NCBI GenBank assembly: GCA_026826555.1
Contig: JAKSZT010053881.1
Location: 2,151,051 to 2,215,050 of the forward strand
Source of the DNA: Tolypeutes matacus
Taxonomy: Eukaryota > Chordata > Mammalia > Cingulata > Chlamyphoridae
DNA length: 64,000 nucleotides
Direction: 5' to 3'
Shown: one piece after another, positions 53,170 through 64,000 of the stretch
How positions within the stretch are numbered: the first letter of the stretch is position 1
Layout of the letters: every line of letters starts with the position of its first letter
The notes under the pieces: generated by a model
The model's input: only the letters and a program-made list of their open reading frames with translations
Database searches by the model: none
Told to the model about the DNA's origin: nothing
Position numbers and translations under genes: made by a program

Positions 53170-53600
53170 TTCTAAGTGCCAAACATCACATTAAGTGATT
53201 TTACATGGATTTTATCATTTAATCATCACCACATCCCATCCAAGTACTTTCCAGTCTAAGTCAGTCATGGTAATTCCATCCCTTTTGCCAGGGACTGGTG
53301 CACATGACCCAATTTTGGCCACTGAGGGAGAAGTCTGTTGAGAGGTTTCTGAAGCCAAAGAAAGAAACACAATTCTTCTTCCTTTGGACATTGTCCTGTC
53401 TGAATGTGGTGCCTCAAACTGGGGCTGGTCTGAGAACATGTCCATCACCAAGGATGGCAAAGCAGGGTGATAGAAAGAACCTGGGCCCTTGATGACACTG
53501 TTGAGCTGGTGAATCAACCAACCCTGGAGTCTAGGAGTTCTTGATATATGAGATTTTACATTTCCTTAATCAGTTTGGTTGAGTTTTCTATTAGCTGCAG
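53170..53600. repeat. MIR fragment followed by an unassigned old repeat
   Basis: AGTGCCAAACATCACATTAA and TTTTATCATTTAATCATCAC are MIR-like. The next 350 bp (ACATGACCCAATTTTGGCCA ... AATCAGTTTGGTTGAGTTTT) look like an old LTR or DNA-element end whose family I cannot name. Confidence 0.45.
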
Positions 53601-55104
53601 CTAAAAGCACATAACAAAAACGACAGGTAGTATCCAAAAATTCAATAACAAATAGACCACATTACTAAAACTCATTAAATTCTGATGTAGAAACAACTAT
53701 TAATAGGGGTTTTTTTCTTTCCCTAGGAATACACCATGACATGCCATTCCAAAAATTACACAGTATTTTAATTGGTAATCTGCTATTTTGGCTGCTAAGA
53801 ATGTTAATCAAATGCCACTTATAATACTAAGACCATCTGCTTATAGAAAATAATAATTTGTAAAACCAAAGGATCCCATGAAGTATTATACTGCTTCAAT
53901 TCTGTAGATAGAGCACAATTATTACAGCTCCATATGTCAGGGTTGGAAGTTCTGATACTCTTTTCTCTGACCAGTGCTTAGTTGTAGAGGACATGTGGTA
54001 TCTAGGAAGGGTTAGACAGAGATGCAGACTGGAAAACAAACGGGACCAGAGTACACAGGAAAAATCAAAATGATTCTTGCAAAACTGGGAAAGATCCTTT
54101 CTCATTCTCTGGAGGAATCATGATGACAGGGTTCCAGATATGAAGTCCTCTCCATAAAAATGTCCTCATCACTACAAGACAGTTCCCCAGAAGAAAGATG
54201 GAAGTGATGTTTAGTGTTTTAAATGAAAAACAAGGCAGGAATTCTGCCGGTCTTGTCAGCTCTCTTGACACAGAATGTCCTAATTCAAGTAGTCCATTTC
54301 CTTATTGATGATAATGACACAATATATGTGTTGAATGTCAAAGAGCCACTGACATTCTGTCTGCAGAGAACAAATAAAAACATGATGTATCACAAATACT
54401 AAGTGAAAATAAGTATCAGCTGCCAAAAGGCATGCAAAATTTAGTATGTCAAAAACTAGGGTAGTGACAGGTTTCTAAAATTTTGAACTAATTTTCCCGA
54501 AAGTTGAGAAGCATAAAATTTTGCTGTGCATGCCAACCAAAATAAGCACCAGACATAGGTCTTGAAGTGTCCATAATTTTCTGTGAATTCAGAGAAGCTA
54601 CATGCTGCCATTTATGAAGTCATGTTTACTTAAAGTATGAGAAATCTCTTATACATGTTCTGGACATAATTGATACATTGTAGGCATTGGAAGGCCCTGG
54701 TAGCCTTCCAACAGACCCTGGTCCCCATCCCTCCCCAGACCCTGGCTTTGTTAGATGTTTCCCCATGTGCTCCCATGATCCTCAGGGCATTCTGCTAACA
54801 AAAGATGTGGTCTATAGTAGACTCTACATGTTTACTGAATGAAGAGCTTAACCTTGCAAGTCAGATACAATTTCTATGAATGTTATAAACAATTTAGGTG
54901 TAGGGCAAAAATATCTACCACGTTCAACTAAGGCAATAGCCACAGGGTGGGTGTCTTCTAGCACCTCTTAACAGCATTTCAGGGGTGAGCAGTTTCATCT
55001 TTATTTCTAAAGTGGGAAAATCACTCTTGACCTATTTGTACCAATAATGACTCACTGCCACTTTTCTCTTTACCTTCTCCGATAATCTCATTCATTTTAC
55101 CTAG
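53601..55104. other. Intronic stretch, nothing recognised
   Basis: No supported feature. Confidence 0.3.
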
Positions 55105-56165
55105 CCAGTTAACGAACATTTATTCAGCACTTTTAAAGTACTGAGTATTGTTCTAGGCCCTGGGAATATATCAGTGAAGAGAGAAAATCCCTGCATATAT
55201 TCTTATAGGGATATGGGAGGATAGACAATAAATAATAAACAGAAAAAATATTAGACAGTAGTAAGTGCTATGCAGAGATTTAAATCAGGGGATGTGACAG
55301 AAAATGAGTTGGAGGTTGCTATAGATTTAGAGGTCAGGAACAGCCTTCCTCAAAATGTGACTTTGACCTGAGACCTGAATGACCAAAAGGACCAACTCTG
55401 CTCCATCAGGGAGAAGAATGTTCCAACAAGAGCTAGTGCATAGGCCCTAAGGGAAGAACAAACAACTTGTTCAAGGAACAGAAAGATGGCCAGTATGGAG
55501 CTAAAATGAAGAAAGCAAGGGGGAGAGAAGTACCAGACAAAGCTAGGGATGTGGAAAAGGGCCAGATCATACAGAACTCAGTAAGAAAGCATAAGAGGTT
55601 GAAATTTTAAGAGGGATGGGAAGCTACTAGAGAATTGAAGGAGGGGAGTGACATAATTAATTTACAAAGATAATTCTGGCTTGCTGCTTTGTGGAAAATG
55701 GTTTGGAAAACGAGTGGAAGCAGGGAAATAAGAGGTAACTGCAATAGTTCAAGTGAAGGATAATGGTGGCTTGGACTAGGGTAGTGATAGTGGAGACAAA
55801 GAAGAGTGATTGGATTTGGGATGCATTTTGAAGGGAGAGTTAACATGACTTATATGTGGAGGTGAAGAAAAGAAAGTAATCAAGACTATTTCTTAGATTT
55901 TTGTCTTCAGCAATTGGGTGAATGCTGGTACCAATTTTCTGACACAGGAAAGAGGGGGGTTGAGAGAAGCAAGTCTAGGGAAAAAATCCTAGAGTTCTGT
56001 TTTGACCATCAGAGTATGAAATATCTTCTAGATGTTCAAATGAAGATGCCAACACATTTGCATATACTAGTCTGGGACTCTGGGAGGTAGTCAGAATTAG
56101 AAATAAGCTTTGGGAGTCATGACATATAAATGGGATTTAAAATCATGGGGCACTAGAAGAACTAT
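55105..56165. repeat. Long (about 1 kb) ancient mammalian interspersed repeat
   Basis: Starts ACGAACATTTATTCAGCACT, TAGGCCCTGGGAATATATCA, then TGACTTTGACCTGAGACCTG, GGGCCAGATCATACAGAACT, GGATAATGGTGGCTTGGACT and GTTTTGACCATCAG. The blocks and their order belong to a widespread old mammalian LINE-like repeat that I remember but cannot confidently name (L2 or old L1 3' end). The unusually long survival is notable. Confidence 0.6.
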
Positions 56166-59100
56166 ATCAAACTGTGGCCTGCAGGAAGTGATGTGAGAAA
56201 TCCTGCCTGTTCAGTCCTCTTAACAATAATATTCCAAAAGAGAGCCTCCAGGAGACAGTTTGATCCATTGCTGTTGCAAGGCATGGAAGCTGTTTACAGC
56301 AATGGATGCAAAAACTCCCCTTTGGCAGGAAGGAATTACTTAATGAACTATTTATTCATTATGAGTACATAGATACTACCAAGATAAAAGGTCTGGAAAT
56401 ACATAAATGGATTGTAATGAACTCTCAGGATATAATAGGTATGTGAAGACTTCAAGTGCTACTTCTTGCCAATTGCCTGTACAGAAGACAAGCAGAATTT
56501 TATTAAACAAATCAATGAACTAAGCTAAACTATAGGAAGAACAATTTTCAAACATGTTTTAAAGCAGTAGGTCCAAATACATTTGCATCATAGCACCACA
56601 GAACTGAAAAAATACATGGTATATGAATTAAAACACATTCCTATTCACTTATTCAAGTAGGTTCCCCAAAGATCTTGACTGAGCAGCCCTTCATTAGAAT
56701 ATCCTAAAGGACTGCTGCATGTGATTAAAATGAGTAATACTGAATTTCCTTAAAAGATATTGTAGTTGCTTAACATTTCACCATTCCAAACAAGCCTTCT
56801 CCACAACTGGTGCAAGTTGGTGCTTTTTTGGCTATACCAACTGTGTCCAGTGTTTGACACAATATGTAAGATCTTTTTTGGCATGCTGGTAATTATTTTT
56901 TTGGAATGTTGATGTTTAGTTTTTCCTTCCTCATCTTGGACTTTTTTGGGTGCCGTTATTAAAACTTTCATTAGAGATGACTGTGACAGGACCCAGTCAA
57001 GATGAGCAAAGTACATAGTGATTAACTCTGGGAAGTTGCCTTCTGATTCTAGGCTACAGTGTGGCAAAAGATTCTGTAAATATTCACCCTTTGTCATAGG
57101 TTCAAACATTTGCTTCTTTTGGAGCTTATTTAAAATACATTAGTGAAAAAATACCAGCTGAATATTTTTATGCTTAGGGATATTAAGTAAAGGTTTATTT
57201 CCAACCGTGCCTGTACAAAATGGCTAGCTTCAAGAAACTGTCTTTGGTTTTGACAGTTGTCCATGTTCTAACATGGTCATGGTGACAAAAATAGTGAATT
57301 AATCTCTCGTGTCTGTTACCAAATCCAGGCAGCCTCGGCTGAACTGAGATGGGCACAGTTAATAATCTTTTCCTAATAGAAACATTTCATTCAGTGTTTT
57401 ACCAAGGAAAACAATCATCTGGGCTAATGAGTTTTGCCTTTCCCAAATTAATTTAGAAAAATCCAGTAACTTTCTTGCCCTTTTAGTTTCTCATCTTAAA
57501 AAATATATATATTTTAAACTTATCACTAAGGACTAACTAATTTTAAACTAAAACATTAATTTGAGGACTGTCCACTAAGAATCTAACACAGAAGGGACTT
57601 CTTATCTGGTTTTGAGTAATTTTCAAATTAATGCCATGAAGATTCCCTTCTTATGAGGCACAGCATGATGAAATTAGCTTCTCATAAATGTCAGTGCCCT
57701 ATTTATTGTCTTTGCCCTTGAACCAGGGCTCAGCTGGCTAGGATCCATTGTCTCTCAACTAGATTTATTGTGGATCAGATGCATTCCATTTCACAACAGG
57801 AATGTGCTTATTATAAATACACAAAGCTTAGCGTCTAACAAAGCACACAATCTGTTGGCAAAAACAAAAAACAAAACAAAACAAAAAACCCAAAAAACAT
57901 GCAACACTTCATTTAATGGTGGGTATAGTTTGTAAAGTGTTTTGAACTAAATTTAATATCATAAGTTGATACTCAAATCTTGAAAGAAATCCCCCTTGAA
58001 CACAGTTCCATCTATGCTGTCAGAACTAAATGCATTTAGTATTAGAGAAATATATGGCTAGAAGTATTTCTTATTGACATTATATAGTTAGCCAGATTTT
58101 CTTGTTGCTTCAGTTTCTCCAGGATATTACTTCAGTAACCTGGAAAAGTAAACCAACTCTTTCAGGTCTCCAGGTAACAATTTAACATATTGCCTTGTTA
58201 GTGATTAGTATTTGTGCTGTGAATTTAAGAGTATCCTATCCTTATAAATACCCAGAAAGAAACTGAGAGATATATCTAAAAACACAAAGAATGTGGATAA
58301 ATTTAATAGTTAAAAAACAATGCAAAAAACTAGGATAACAATATTTTCTTAAGTATGCCTGTTAACAAAGGTTAAAAGGAAATATGCAAAAGTGGAAAGA
58401 GGTGTGGTTAGTTGGTAGATAATGGCTGATGCATCTCTGATGGAAGAAGGTAAAAGATACTTGGGACTCCACAGCCTGAACATTTAAAATTTCATCCATT
58501 GCCTACAACTATAGTAACCACTACCCGTTCTGGTTCCTAAGGCAGAGCTATGCAAGAGGACACAGCTTGCCAATACATGCTATTATTTTAAGTAATCGGA
58601 TGAACTCTGGATAGGAAGACTGGACCACTTGTAGCTGCATTGCAAGGAATATTTTTTGCTTGAGTTATCAGCCCCTAGTTCACTTGTGCTTTACTCCACC
58701 CAGGATTTTATTGTTCGGGCCCCCTTCCTTTCCTGGGCAATCCCCTTGGACAGGACTTGAGAACACCCCAGCCTAGCTTTTGCTCTTGCATGGCCCATGT
58801 CTAGTCCATGCAAACACTTGCACATCCTTTGTCCACAAACTTTGGCAGTGCAGCTATGCCAACACAGGAGCACTCTCCTGGCCCCCTGGCTAAGCAGCTA
58901 GTCACCTGGCTTCTTGCCCTCTGGACCTCACAGACTGCTGTATGTGGTGTTTTATAACTGCAGGAAATATATATCAACTCTCTGAGAGGTCTCTTAAAGG
59001 CTCATTCATTCTCTCTGTACTTGAGGTGAAAGAGGTAATACGTCCCATGCCACACATTTAATGTAGAATGCAGATAAGTAAAAACAAAACCATTAAAAAC

Positions 59101-62100
59101 CTCTGTATTCCCAACATCTGTAAGTAGATGCCACTGTTAATCTGTTATATAAACTTCCAGACTTTCTTATTATTTATGTTTATGAGAACATTTTTTGTTT
59201 CTATTATTATAAAATTATAATATAAGCATACACATTCCATGTTTAAATAAAACATGGGTTATTATAATGTCATTTAAAAGTAAATTTATACTGATTTAAC
59301 TGAAATTGCCTTAAAGTGGATTTTCTAAAAAAGTACCTTCTGAAAACTGTCTTTTGCTGATACATTAAGTAAAGCTCCTTGTACTCAATTTCGGAATACT
59401 TCGAGACTTAACCCTAGGCAGAGTTTCAGATTGTTATGGTGGTAATAGAAATTTAGAACAACTTTATAAAACATTTAAATATTTAAAACAATACTTCAGG
59501 ACCAATTAGGACAGGTGCTAAAATTTGATGATACAAAGCTACATCACAATTCACAAACATTTTCTTCTCTAAATAAACATGAACCAGAGAAGAGAAGGGA
59601 TAAAACTAGAAATGTTTAGCTGCTAAAAAATAAGTTGTTCTGAGACATCAGTAACAATTTTATATGATCATCTATGTGATGGTAATAAAGTTTGTCTTGT
59701 GTCATATGCCAGGAAAGGAATCTTACAACCACAAATGATTAAATATTAAATGTTGGACAGAGAAAGGTCCTCTGTTCTTTGTGAATATGAAGAGCAGACC
59801 CAGAATGCACCTGGTGAATCCAGGCACTCATCATCTTGAAGACACCTGATATCCCATCATACTGGCCGAGGCTGCCAACTCCTTGTCCACACTGACTACA
59901 TACCATGCACCCCATTTTATAACTAAAAAGGATTTGAAATTCATGAAGCTTGTTGAAAGCTCAACTGTCACATCTACTCATTCCAAAGTATATAGGAAAA
60001 AGCGTAGAACAGACATTTTGACTGAAGCTATTATTGTGCTTGAATAACCATATCCCATTAAATTGCTAATAAACCCACTAGAAGATGTCAATCTAATCAA
60101 CCATCCTGTTGCATTCCTTTCCCTTTTATCAACTTGCTCAATTTCATTCTATGCAGCATTACTTTTCCTGTGCCCTTTATTCCCAGGTTGCCCAGAATTC
60201 AAAGCACTTGTTCAGCAAGTTTGTAATACAATTGAGTACACTATTACCAGAATTCTTTTGAGAAGATCATGGAAAAAGAAAATCAAACTTATTTTTGGGT
60301 CAATGACCAATTTTAAGGGAAACACACACTAAACCAGCTTAATGGAAAAGGTCAGGATCCATGAGGTATTAAGGAAAAAAGAAAAAAGAAAAAACATTCA
60401 TTTCCACAATTTTCCGACATTCTTTAAAAACAAAAATAAGCCCAAGTATGGAATGGCAAGGTCCTGGTTCCCCTGAACTAATGGTGGTGAACAATACTAC
60501 CATTCATAAGAAGTGAGAAAGCAAGGATTTTTCCTCAACACTGGGAAGTTGGAACTTCCTTTACCTTCATTTATTTATTCTGGAGTCCAAAACTGAACCT
60601 TATAAATCTTGAATTAGTCTCTCAGAACAAATGTTAACATAAAATTGATTAAATGCTTCAAAGTTGTTTTTTAACTAGAATAACTAATCAACTGTCTTTC
60701 CATTATAAATGGCACATTAAACCACTGTTGCAATAGGGTGTTAAATAATGAAAACATACAAAGTTGAATATATACCCTAAGAAACACACTATTTACACTG
60801 TTTACCCAAGACTGAACGAAATAGTTTTTCCTCCATTTAAAGATCAATAGAAAATGTATGATGGAAAAAAAAAATTAAAGTTAAGGGAACAAATGTCTTA
60901 CTTTGAAATTCTTTAATCAAAAAAGGAGCCACTATTTTCCTATAGTTTTTTTTCTATTTACTACATTCATCTAAAAGCCTTAAAAGAATGGATAGGTCTC
61001 CCCAACCTCAGGGTACCAAAGGTTTGTCTCTAGGCAGTATTCCAATGAGTAGAGGTGGGATAACATTTATTTCCACATGACACCAGTTTGGAATAAACCG
61101 TCAACAAACCCAAAATGTTTTTTTTTTTTTCACCAGTAAAACCAAGCAGTATAAAAGTAAAATTCATTTCCTGTATTCTTTTCTGATTATGAAAATATTT
61201 GTGTCTATCTTCTTTAAGTGACCAAAATGAGATGTGGCAAAAGAGTTTTTCCTGCAGATTTCTCTTTCAAACACCTTAGTGAGAGCTAAAAACTAACTCT
61301 AAATTATGTACAAAGCCATGGCAGAGAGGAAGTAAATGTTAAAGCAACAATAATATGATTCAATAAAAATAAAATGAGTAATAGCCCCAATATAAAAGTT
61401 GTGAGATTACAGTAATTTCACAGTCCACAAGAAACAGCAAAACATGCCATTTATTTAACAAATATTTATTGATCACCTATTACATGTCAAAACTAGATAC
61501 AGCTGTATGTGTGGTAAAATCCTGGACTGGAAAATTAAATGAAAAGAAACTAGCACAGGATATATAACTTATAGAAATATGAAATGTTAAAACAGAAGAG
61601 CTCTTAGCAGTTATGCAGATCAGAAGACCAAGTCCCACTAGTTTTATAGTAACTTTCCTAGTCATTCTGGCAGAAGCAAGACTAGAACCCAAGTCTTGGG
61701 AATTCCTATTTCCAGAATAACAAGATTCCTGACCCACTAGAAATTTTTTGGGATGAAAAATCAATATTAAGATTACAAATAAAAAGTTGTTTTTAAAAGT
61801 TCAAGGATAATGAATATAAACTATTTGTATATTAATTATTATATACATATGTATATTTAAATTGTCTTCTTAGGCTCCAAGTACAAATGGCTAGATTTCA
61901 TTTAAATGTTCATATTTTGGGGGGTTTCACCTTTTCATGGCATAAATGAGGAACCATCTGCTATCTGATGGAATCCAAAGCCCACAGAGTAAATGTAGTG
62001 TAGTGCTGGGAGCCAAAAGTGAGGACAGGGATCCCCTGTGACATTATACAGACAGGCATATTTCTAAGCATTTCCACACAATGCAGAGTTGATGGTCCAG

Positions 62101-62263
62101 GTGTTTTTCAACTTTTATTGACAAGAAACTTTTTTAAAAAAAGCTAGACACAAAGGTTCTTTCAGGAAGCAGGACATCTCTCTGTCCTTCTCTCACATTC
62201 TCTGTCTCTGTCACACACACACACGGGCATGGGCTCACACACATGTACAATATACCCAGACAT
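56166..62263. other. DDAH1 intron 1, about 6 kb mostly without recognised repeats
   Basis: AT-rich sequence with a CAAAA-rich run at 57858-57895, a GAAAAAA run at 60372-60395, an L2/MIR-like tip at 61450-61495 and a MIR-like remnant at 61590-61740. No exon with splice signals and known-protein similarity was found on either strand. The open frame at 56750-57109 (119 codons, minus) lacks any recognised domain. Confidence 0.45.
62205..62226. repeat. (CA)n simple repeat
   Basis: CACACACACACACACG-type run just before the dimeric SINE. Confidence 0.8.
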
Positions 62264-62279
62264 ACTCAGTAAGAATTTT

Positions 62280-62467
62280 TTTTTGAGGTACCGGGGCTGG
62301 GGATTGAACCCGGGACCTCATATGTGGGAAGCTGGCGTTCAACCACTGAGCTACACCGGGTCCCCTGAGTTGGGTTTTTTGTTTGTTTTTTTGGAGGCAC
62401 GGGAATCGAATCCAGGATCTCCTATGAGAGAGGCAAGTGCTCAATTACTTGAGCCACATCCACTCCC
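62280..62467 (-). mobile_element. Dimeric DAS-type SINE, perfect 16-bp TSD
   Basis: ACTCAGTAAGAATTTT occurs at 62264-62279 and 62468-62483. Minus-strand order: GGGAGTGGATGTGGCTCAAG module with a GGATTCGATTCC B box, linker, then a second module GTGTAGCTCAGTGGTTGAAC with a perfect B box GGTTCAATCCC. The second module resembles a complete tRNA-like head (A box TAGCTCAGTGG). Same architecture as 40942-41158 but much better preserved. Confidence 0.93.
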
Positions 62468-62483
62468 ACTCAGTAAGAATTTT

Positions 62484-63829
62484 GAGCGATTTATTTGAAG
62501 ACTGAAGATTTGGCTTCCCAAGTAAGTTTGACAATCTTTTTTCATTAATATTTGAAACCTGTTCACTTGAAGAACTGGAAAACATAAGTATAAACTATGA
62601 CACAGTTTTTGTATTTGATCTCTAATTTCTGAGTAGCTGAACATTTCAAAAACGTATCTAAAGTGAATATGAAATGTGTCATATAAATGAAGCTTTTAAT
62701 TGACTATGAGGTAATAAAGTTATTAGACTAATTTTTATAGGTGGCTTATTGTACTCCATTACATTATTTTAACCATACTTTGAGTATTGATATTTACAAA
62801 GGATGTAAATGAAAACCAATTTTGTTCAATATGTAGCGGTGGGTGTCAAATTTTGAAAACCAGAGATAAAAGAAGTTTCTGAGGGTGAAAGAAATCTCCC
62901 CTGTTAAAGGCAAGATAGAGCAGGTGCACACTATTAAGATGGAGTCATTTTATAAGGTCTCCTCTTCTCCTTAAAGGCTGTTCCTCATAATTCTCCCCAC
63001 ATATGCCAAATGCAAATCTCTGTGCACTTAGCAGGTGCCTATTAATTAAAATTTCTAATAACCTAAATGAAAGAGGATTGTACACAGCTTTAGAAGGCTT
63101 ATAAAGAAAAGCAATAATTAGTACCCAGTCTATGGAGCCTGGGATTCTTTTTAGCAAGTAGAAATCCTGGCAATTGAAATCCCTATTCTGCAAACTAAGT
63201 AAGCATCCAGACAGCTGTTGTGACATCACCAAGCCAAGCATAACAGGAAAGGCTCCATACATTTATCTGAAACCCATAAAAAAATTTACAGTGACAAGTA
63301 AACAGAAAAGGCCACTAGAATAAAGCAGTCAAAATTCAAATTAAAAGAAAAAAGCTTCTAGAGGCCAATTTCAAAAAGCTTTTACATTCACCATTTCTAA
63401 ATTTTATAATTAGTTTCAAATGTAAAGATATGTCTTAAATTGGACATACAGGTATGAAAAAAATGTGTTGAACTTAATCGACTCCCCCATTATCTGTGAA
63501 TAAATTATCTGCACAATGATTTATCTGTTGCAGTTTTGGCATTCAGCCTCAATAGAAGCTTATATAGAATGGTGAGGGATGTAAGGGGCCTTATATAGAA
63601 TTAGCCAATCCTTTTGTTTTCACAGATTAACAAACTGAAGTTCAATTAAATCCCTTGTTCAAATTCACCAGCTGTATCTGCATATTTCAGAGCTGTTGTT
63701 TTCTGCCTCTCAGGCCAGTGAGCAGTCCCCTTTCCCTCAGGTCCTCATCACTGCCCTCCCACCAACAACGGCTGCAACAGCTAACATTTAAAGATGGCGC
63801 CCTTCTGTCTGCTCTTCATGGATGACCTT
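62484..63829. other. Intronic stretch, nothing recognised
   Basis: The 105-codon frame at 62945-63262 has no recognised similarity. Confidence 0.3.
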
Positions 63830-63970
63830 ATGTTCAAGCTTCATAACAAACTCATGAAGTATGCACTATTCTACAGAAGAGGAAACTGAGGCACTGAGAG
63901 CTTTTGTCACATGCACAAGAGATTGCCTTCGGAGCCACACCCCACCCTTGCTCTTAACCATTACACTAGA
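63830..63970 (-). repeat. MIR SINE (minus orientation)
   Basis: ACAGAAGAGGAAACTGAGGC, then CTTGCTCTTAACCATTACAC, is the MIR complement. Confidence 0.75.
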
Positions 63971-64000
63971 GTTGACTTTTCCCTTCTTTTTCAGGGCATC

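Noticed and set aside
57843..57900. CAAAA-rich run as a possible CRISPR or regulatory array
   Set aside because: Imperfect simple A-rich repeat without spaced direct repeats.

Overview
This is a mammalian nuclear genomic window. It is about 64 kb of AT-rich intronic DNA with spliced exons and dense retrotransposons. The short repeats are tRNA-headed SINEs of the DAS type, with the terminal block GGGAAGCGGCTGTGGCTCA, a Pol III B box and a (TAAA)n/A-rich tail. That family is known from armadillos, so a xenarthran, most likely Dasypus or a close relative, is the best guess. No prokaryotic features, rRNA, tRNA genes or CRISPR arrays are visible.

The only host gene I can recognise is DDAH1 (dimethylarginine dimethylaminohydrolase 1), on the minus strand. 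Three consecutive coding exons are present and join in frame: 43862-43961 (exon 2), 21126-21199 (exon 3) and 20175-20294 (exon 4). They have AG/GT boundaries and intron phases 0, 1, 0 and 0. Together they encode residues 102-199 in human numbering, including catalytic Asp127 and His173. Exon 1 must lie to the right of base 64000 and the last exon(s), with catalytic Cys274, to the left of base 1. The whole window is therefore read as intron plus three exons.

Layout: 1-5615 is a young, nearly full-length L1 running off the left edge (minus strand). 5616-20174 is intron 4 with L2, MIR and MER5 fossils, two DAS SINEs, a truncated L1, a 137-bp retrocopy and a CTCF-like motif. 20175-21199 holds exons 4 and 3. 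21200-43861 is intron 2, dominated by a nest from 23.7 to 40.5 kb: an ORF1-only half-L1 (plus strand) that received a retroposed element and a full-length L1, which in turn received a second full-length L1, which in turn received a LYRM4 processed pseudogene; SINEs sit at several junctions. Target-site duplications (TSDs) let the order of insertion be read directly. 43862-43961 is exon 2. 43962-64000 is intron 1 with MIR, L2 and DAS SINEs, two LTRs (one just downstream of the nest, one here), another truncated L1 and long stretches with no recognisable feature.

No novel multi-gene system is present. The most worthwhile observations are the dated nest, the LYRM4 retrocopy, dimeric DAS SINEs, the same-strand orientation of all young L1s relative to DDAH1, and CTCF-like motifs in unique sequence and in L1 5'UTRs. 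L1 protein-coding regions are all broken by stops, frameshifts or deletions.
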